From contig CALBVO010000028.1 of the NCBI GenBank assembly GCA_937970115.1, positions 1 to 5,362 of the forward strand: a stretch of 5,362 bases of DNA. The letters are read 5' to 3'. Positions 4,158 through 5,362 of this stretch are shown here, one piece after another. The DNA is from Minisyncoccota bacterium (lineage in GTDB: Bacteria; Patescibacteriota; Minisyncoccia; Phycocordibacterales; UBA1006). The first letter of the stretch is position 1. The number at the start of each line of letters is the position of its first letter. The position numbers and the translations under genes were made by a program. Under the pieces are notes generated by a model that was not told the DNA's origin, ran no database searches, and saw nothing but the letters and a program-made list of their open reading frames with translations.

Positions 4158-4925
4158 ATGAAAATAAAAGGAACTACATTTTACATATACGGTAAAAAAC
4201 CAGTAGAAGAGCAACTCATGCGTAATCCAGATAATGTTATGCGTGTCTTTATTTCTGACAAAATGGCAAAAAAAGACGGCGGATTCCAAGAGTTGCGTAA
4301 TTTCGCAAAAGAGCATCGCATTCCAATAAATCCTGTTACCAAAGCAAAGATCCAGGACTACGTCGGTGACGTAAATGACCAAGGGGTTATTGCACTCTTG
4401 AAACGAGCAGAATATCTAGAATTTGATGAATGGCTAAATGAAATTGACCTCGATGCAATGCCTTGTGTATTGATATTAGATCATATTGAAGACACACATA
4501 ATTTTGGAGCTATCTTGCGTACTGCAGCAGCCGTTGGTATTGCAGGAGTAATCGTCAGCAAGGACCGTCAGGCACCAATCAATGGGGTAGTTTATAAAAC
4601 ATCTGCCGGAGCATTAACAAATGTTCCTGTCGTCCGCGTTTCAAACATTAACCAAACCATCGCTCGTCTCCAAGAAAATAAATTCTGGATATCAGCGGTT
4701 GATATAGATGAAAATGCACGAAAACCTTTGACTATTTGGGATCAAAAATTCGATACACCAACTGCGTTTGTTATGGGAGGAGAAGGTAAGGGGGTGAGCG
4801 AAAAAACACGTGAACATGCAGACTTTATTGTTTCCATTCCTATGGAAAATATGGTGGAGTCATTGAACGTTTCTGTTGCAGCAGCTGTTGTAATGTATGA
4901 ATGGAAACGACAACAATTATTATAA
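4158..4925 (+). CDS. rlmB: RlmB/TrmH-family 23S rRNA (guanosine-2'-O-)-methyltransferase
   Basis: 255-residue SpoU-class (SPOUT) methyltransferase that transfers a methyl group from S-adenosylmethionine to a ribose 2'-OH. The E. coli RlmB target is G2251 in the 23S P loop. Residues about 7-82 form the substrate-binding domain (YIYGKKPVEEQL, VNDQGVIALLK). The catalytic trefoil-knot domain follows, with motif 1 LDHIEDTHNFGAILRTA (Asn115, Arg121), KTSAGALTNVPVVRV, motif 2 FVMGGEGKGVSEKTRE (Gly207, Glu209, Gly212) and motif 3 VSIPM with ESLNVSVAAAV (Ser226-Pro228, Ser235-Ser239). Length is close to E. coli RlmB (243). Start chosen because it begins just before the YIYG motif. The stop codon lies in the terminator stem. 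A tRNA-modifying TrmH-type specificity cannot be excluded, but the N-terminal domain favours RlmB. Confidence 0.88.
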   Translation: MKIKGTTFYIYGKKPVEEQLMRNPDNVMRVFISDKMAKKDGGFQELRNFAKEHRIPINPVTKAKIQDYVGDVNDQGVIALLKRAEYLEFDEWLNEIDLDAMPCVLILDHIEDTHNFGAILRTAAAVGIAGVIVSKDRQAPINGVVYKTSAGALTNVPVVRVSNINQTIARLQENKFWISAVDIDENARKPLTIWDQKFDTPTAFVMGGEGKGVSEKTREHADFIVSIPMENMVESLNVSVAAAVVMYEWKRQQLL

Positions 4926-4948
4926 AAATAGCTAGCGCTATTTTTTTT
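4924..4948 (+). terminator. Intrinsic terminator of rlmB
   Basis: Perfect 9-bp stem AAAAATAGC (4924-4932) with GCTATTTTT (4937-4945), four-base loop TAGC, and a T8 run at 4941-4948. It overlaps the last two bases of the rlmB TAA. Confidence 0.88.
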
Positions 4949-4962
4949 ATTTTATAGTGTTA

Positions 4963-4977
4963 TGTTACAATAATTTT
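4963..4977 (+). promoter_or_regulatory. Extended -10 promoter of the MscS-family gene (leaderless)
   Basis: TGT-TACAAT (4963-4971) is an extended -10 element, which can compensate for the absent -35 (the expected site is a T run). Six bases separate it from the ATG at 4978, so +1 is predicted at the start codon. There is no Shine-Dalgarno. Confidence 0.6.
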
Positions 4978-5362
4978 ATGATAGAAAAAATACAACCATT
5001 TATTGATACGTTTATACAATGGTTAATTACAAGCGGACCTCTTGTTCTAGGTATTATTTTAGGGACTTGGATTGTCTCTAAATTAATGAATAATTTCATT
5101 GCAAAAATTATACGTAAGGCCGTACCAAGCTCTGCCTTCACAACAAAATCAGCGGAAACAAAACGAGAAGATACCCTGATTAATATTGTCCAAGGTTTTT
5201 TAAGAATTTTTATTTGGATAGCTGGAATTTTGGCGGTATTACAGGTGACAGGCGTACCGATTACACCATTATTAGCTGGTGCAGGTATCATAGGAGTTGC
5301 TGTTGGTTTTGGATCACAATCATTGGTTAAAGACGTCATTAATGGACTCTTTGTTATTGCTG
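4978..5362 (+). CDS. MscS-family small-conductance mechanosensitive channel (5' part; runs off window)
   Basis: The first 128 codons are visible with no stop. MscS-type channels are inner-membrane homo-oligomers that open under membrane tension to release solutes on hypo-osmotic shock. Predicted segments: TM1 at about 20-42 (PLVLGIILGTWIV), TM2 at about 73-91 (FLRIFIWIAGILAVLQV) after a KREDTLINIVQ linker, and the pore-lining TM3 from about 97, PLLAGAGIIGVAVGFGSQSL followed by VKDVINGLFVI. The Gly/Ala spacing in TM3 (Gly101, 103, 106, 110, 112) is the helix-packing pattern that identifies the family. The N-terminus is short, so this is a minimal three-TM form rather than MscK/YbiO-like. The beta domain and C-terminal domain would lie downstream of the window. 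Start chosen because it directly follows the extended -10 box and lies just upstream of TM1. Confidence 0.9.
   Translation, partial: MIEKIQPFIDTFIQWLITSGPLVLGIILGTWIVSKLMNNFIAKIIRKAVPSSAFTTKSAETKREDTLINIVQGFLRIFIWIAGILAVLQVTGVPITPLLAGAGIIGVAVGFGSQSLVKDVINGLFVIA

Noticed and set aside
4965..5339. 124-residue minus-strand ORF
   Set aside because: It lies fully antisense to the well-supported MscS-family frame and its translation shows no family features; it is a shadow. The other minus-strand frames (for example 1674-1901, 2350-2634, 2885-3127, 4074-4382) were dismissed for the same reason.
1..5362. CRISPR array, transposase, integrase, toxin-antitoxin or restriction genes
   Set aside because: No regularly spaced repeats and no ORF with matching motifs were found on either strand.

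Overview
The window looks like a piece of a small, AT-rich bacterial genome, most plausibly Patescibacteria (Candidate Phyla Radiation). That placement is inference. It rests on a UvrC that ends right after its nuclease core, an exported protein joining a peptidoglycan-binding domain to tandem Cys-paired beta modules, an MscS-type channel with an LLAGAGIIGVAVGFGSQSL pore helix, short intergenic regions, and start codons that sit directly behind -10 boxes with no Shine-Dalgarno. Long ORFs fit the standard bacterial code; every intact gene ends in TAA.

Layout, all on the + strand. (1) 1-488: 3' part of uvrC (nucleotide excision repair). (2) 489-675: a structured untranslated stretch ending in a strong intrinsic terminator. 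(3) 683-892: a complete tRNA unit: promoter, tRNA-Ala(UGC) with encoded CCA and the G3:U70 identity pair, and terminator. (4) 893-1199: non-coding DNA with mutually exclusive hairpins, a second strong terminator and a short GC-rich purine-rich tract. (5) 1200-1409: small hypothetical ORF. (6) 1489-3306: a 605-residue exported protein with signal peptide, PG_binding_1 domain, three beta modules with paired cysteines and a C-terminal region resembling a type IV pilin head. (7) 3307-3508: intergenic, two hairpin terminators and a promoter. (8) 3509-4051: a DUF4385 gene broken by two opposite one-base frameshifts, at or near poly-A tracts. (9) 4158-4925: RlmB/TrmH-type rRNA 2'-O-methyltransferase, ending inside its own terminator. 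(10) 4978-end: N-terminal part of an MscS-family channel, cut by the window edge.

The genes do not form one pathway. Nearly every gene has its own terminator and promoter, so they look like independent units. uvrC, tRNA-Ala, rlmB and the channel are housekeeping genes. The more AT-rich middle block (about 1200-4051) holds the envelope protein, an unknown small ORF and the decaying or slippage-prone DUF4385 gene, and looks like accessory DNA next to a tRNA. I found no CRISPR array, transposase, toxin-antitoxin pair or other defence system. The most interesting items are the surface protein architecture, the twice-frameshifted DUF4385 gene, the recurrent leaderless promoter geometry and the structured non-coding RNA candidates on both sides of the tRNA.
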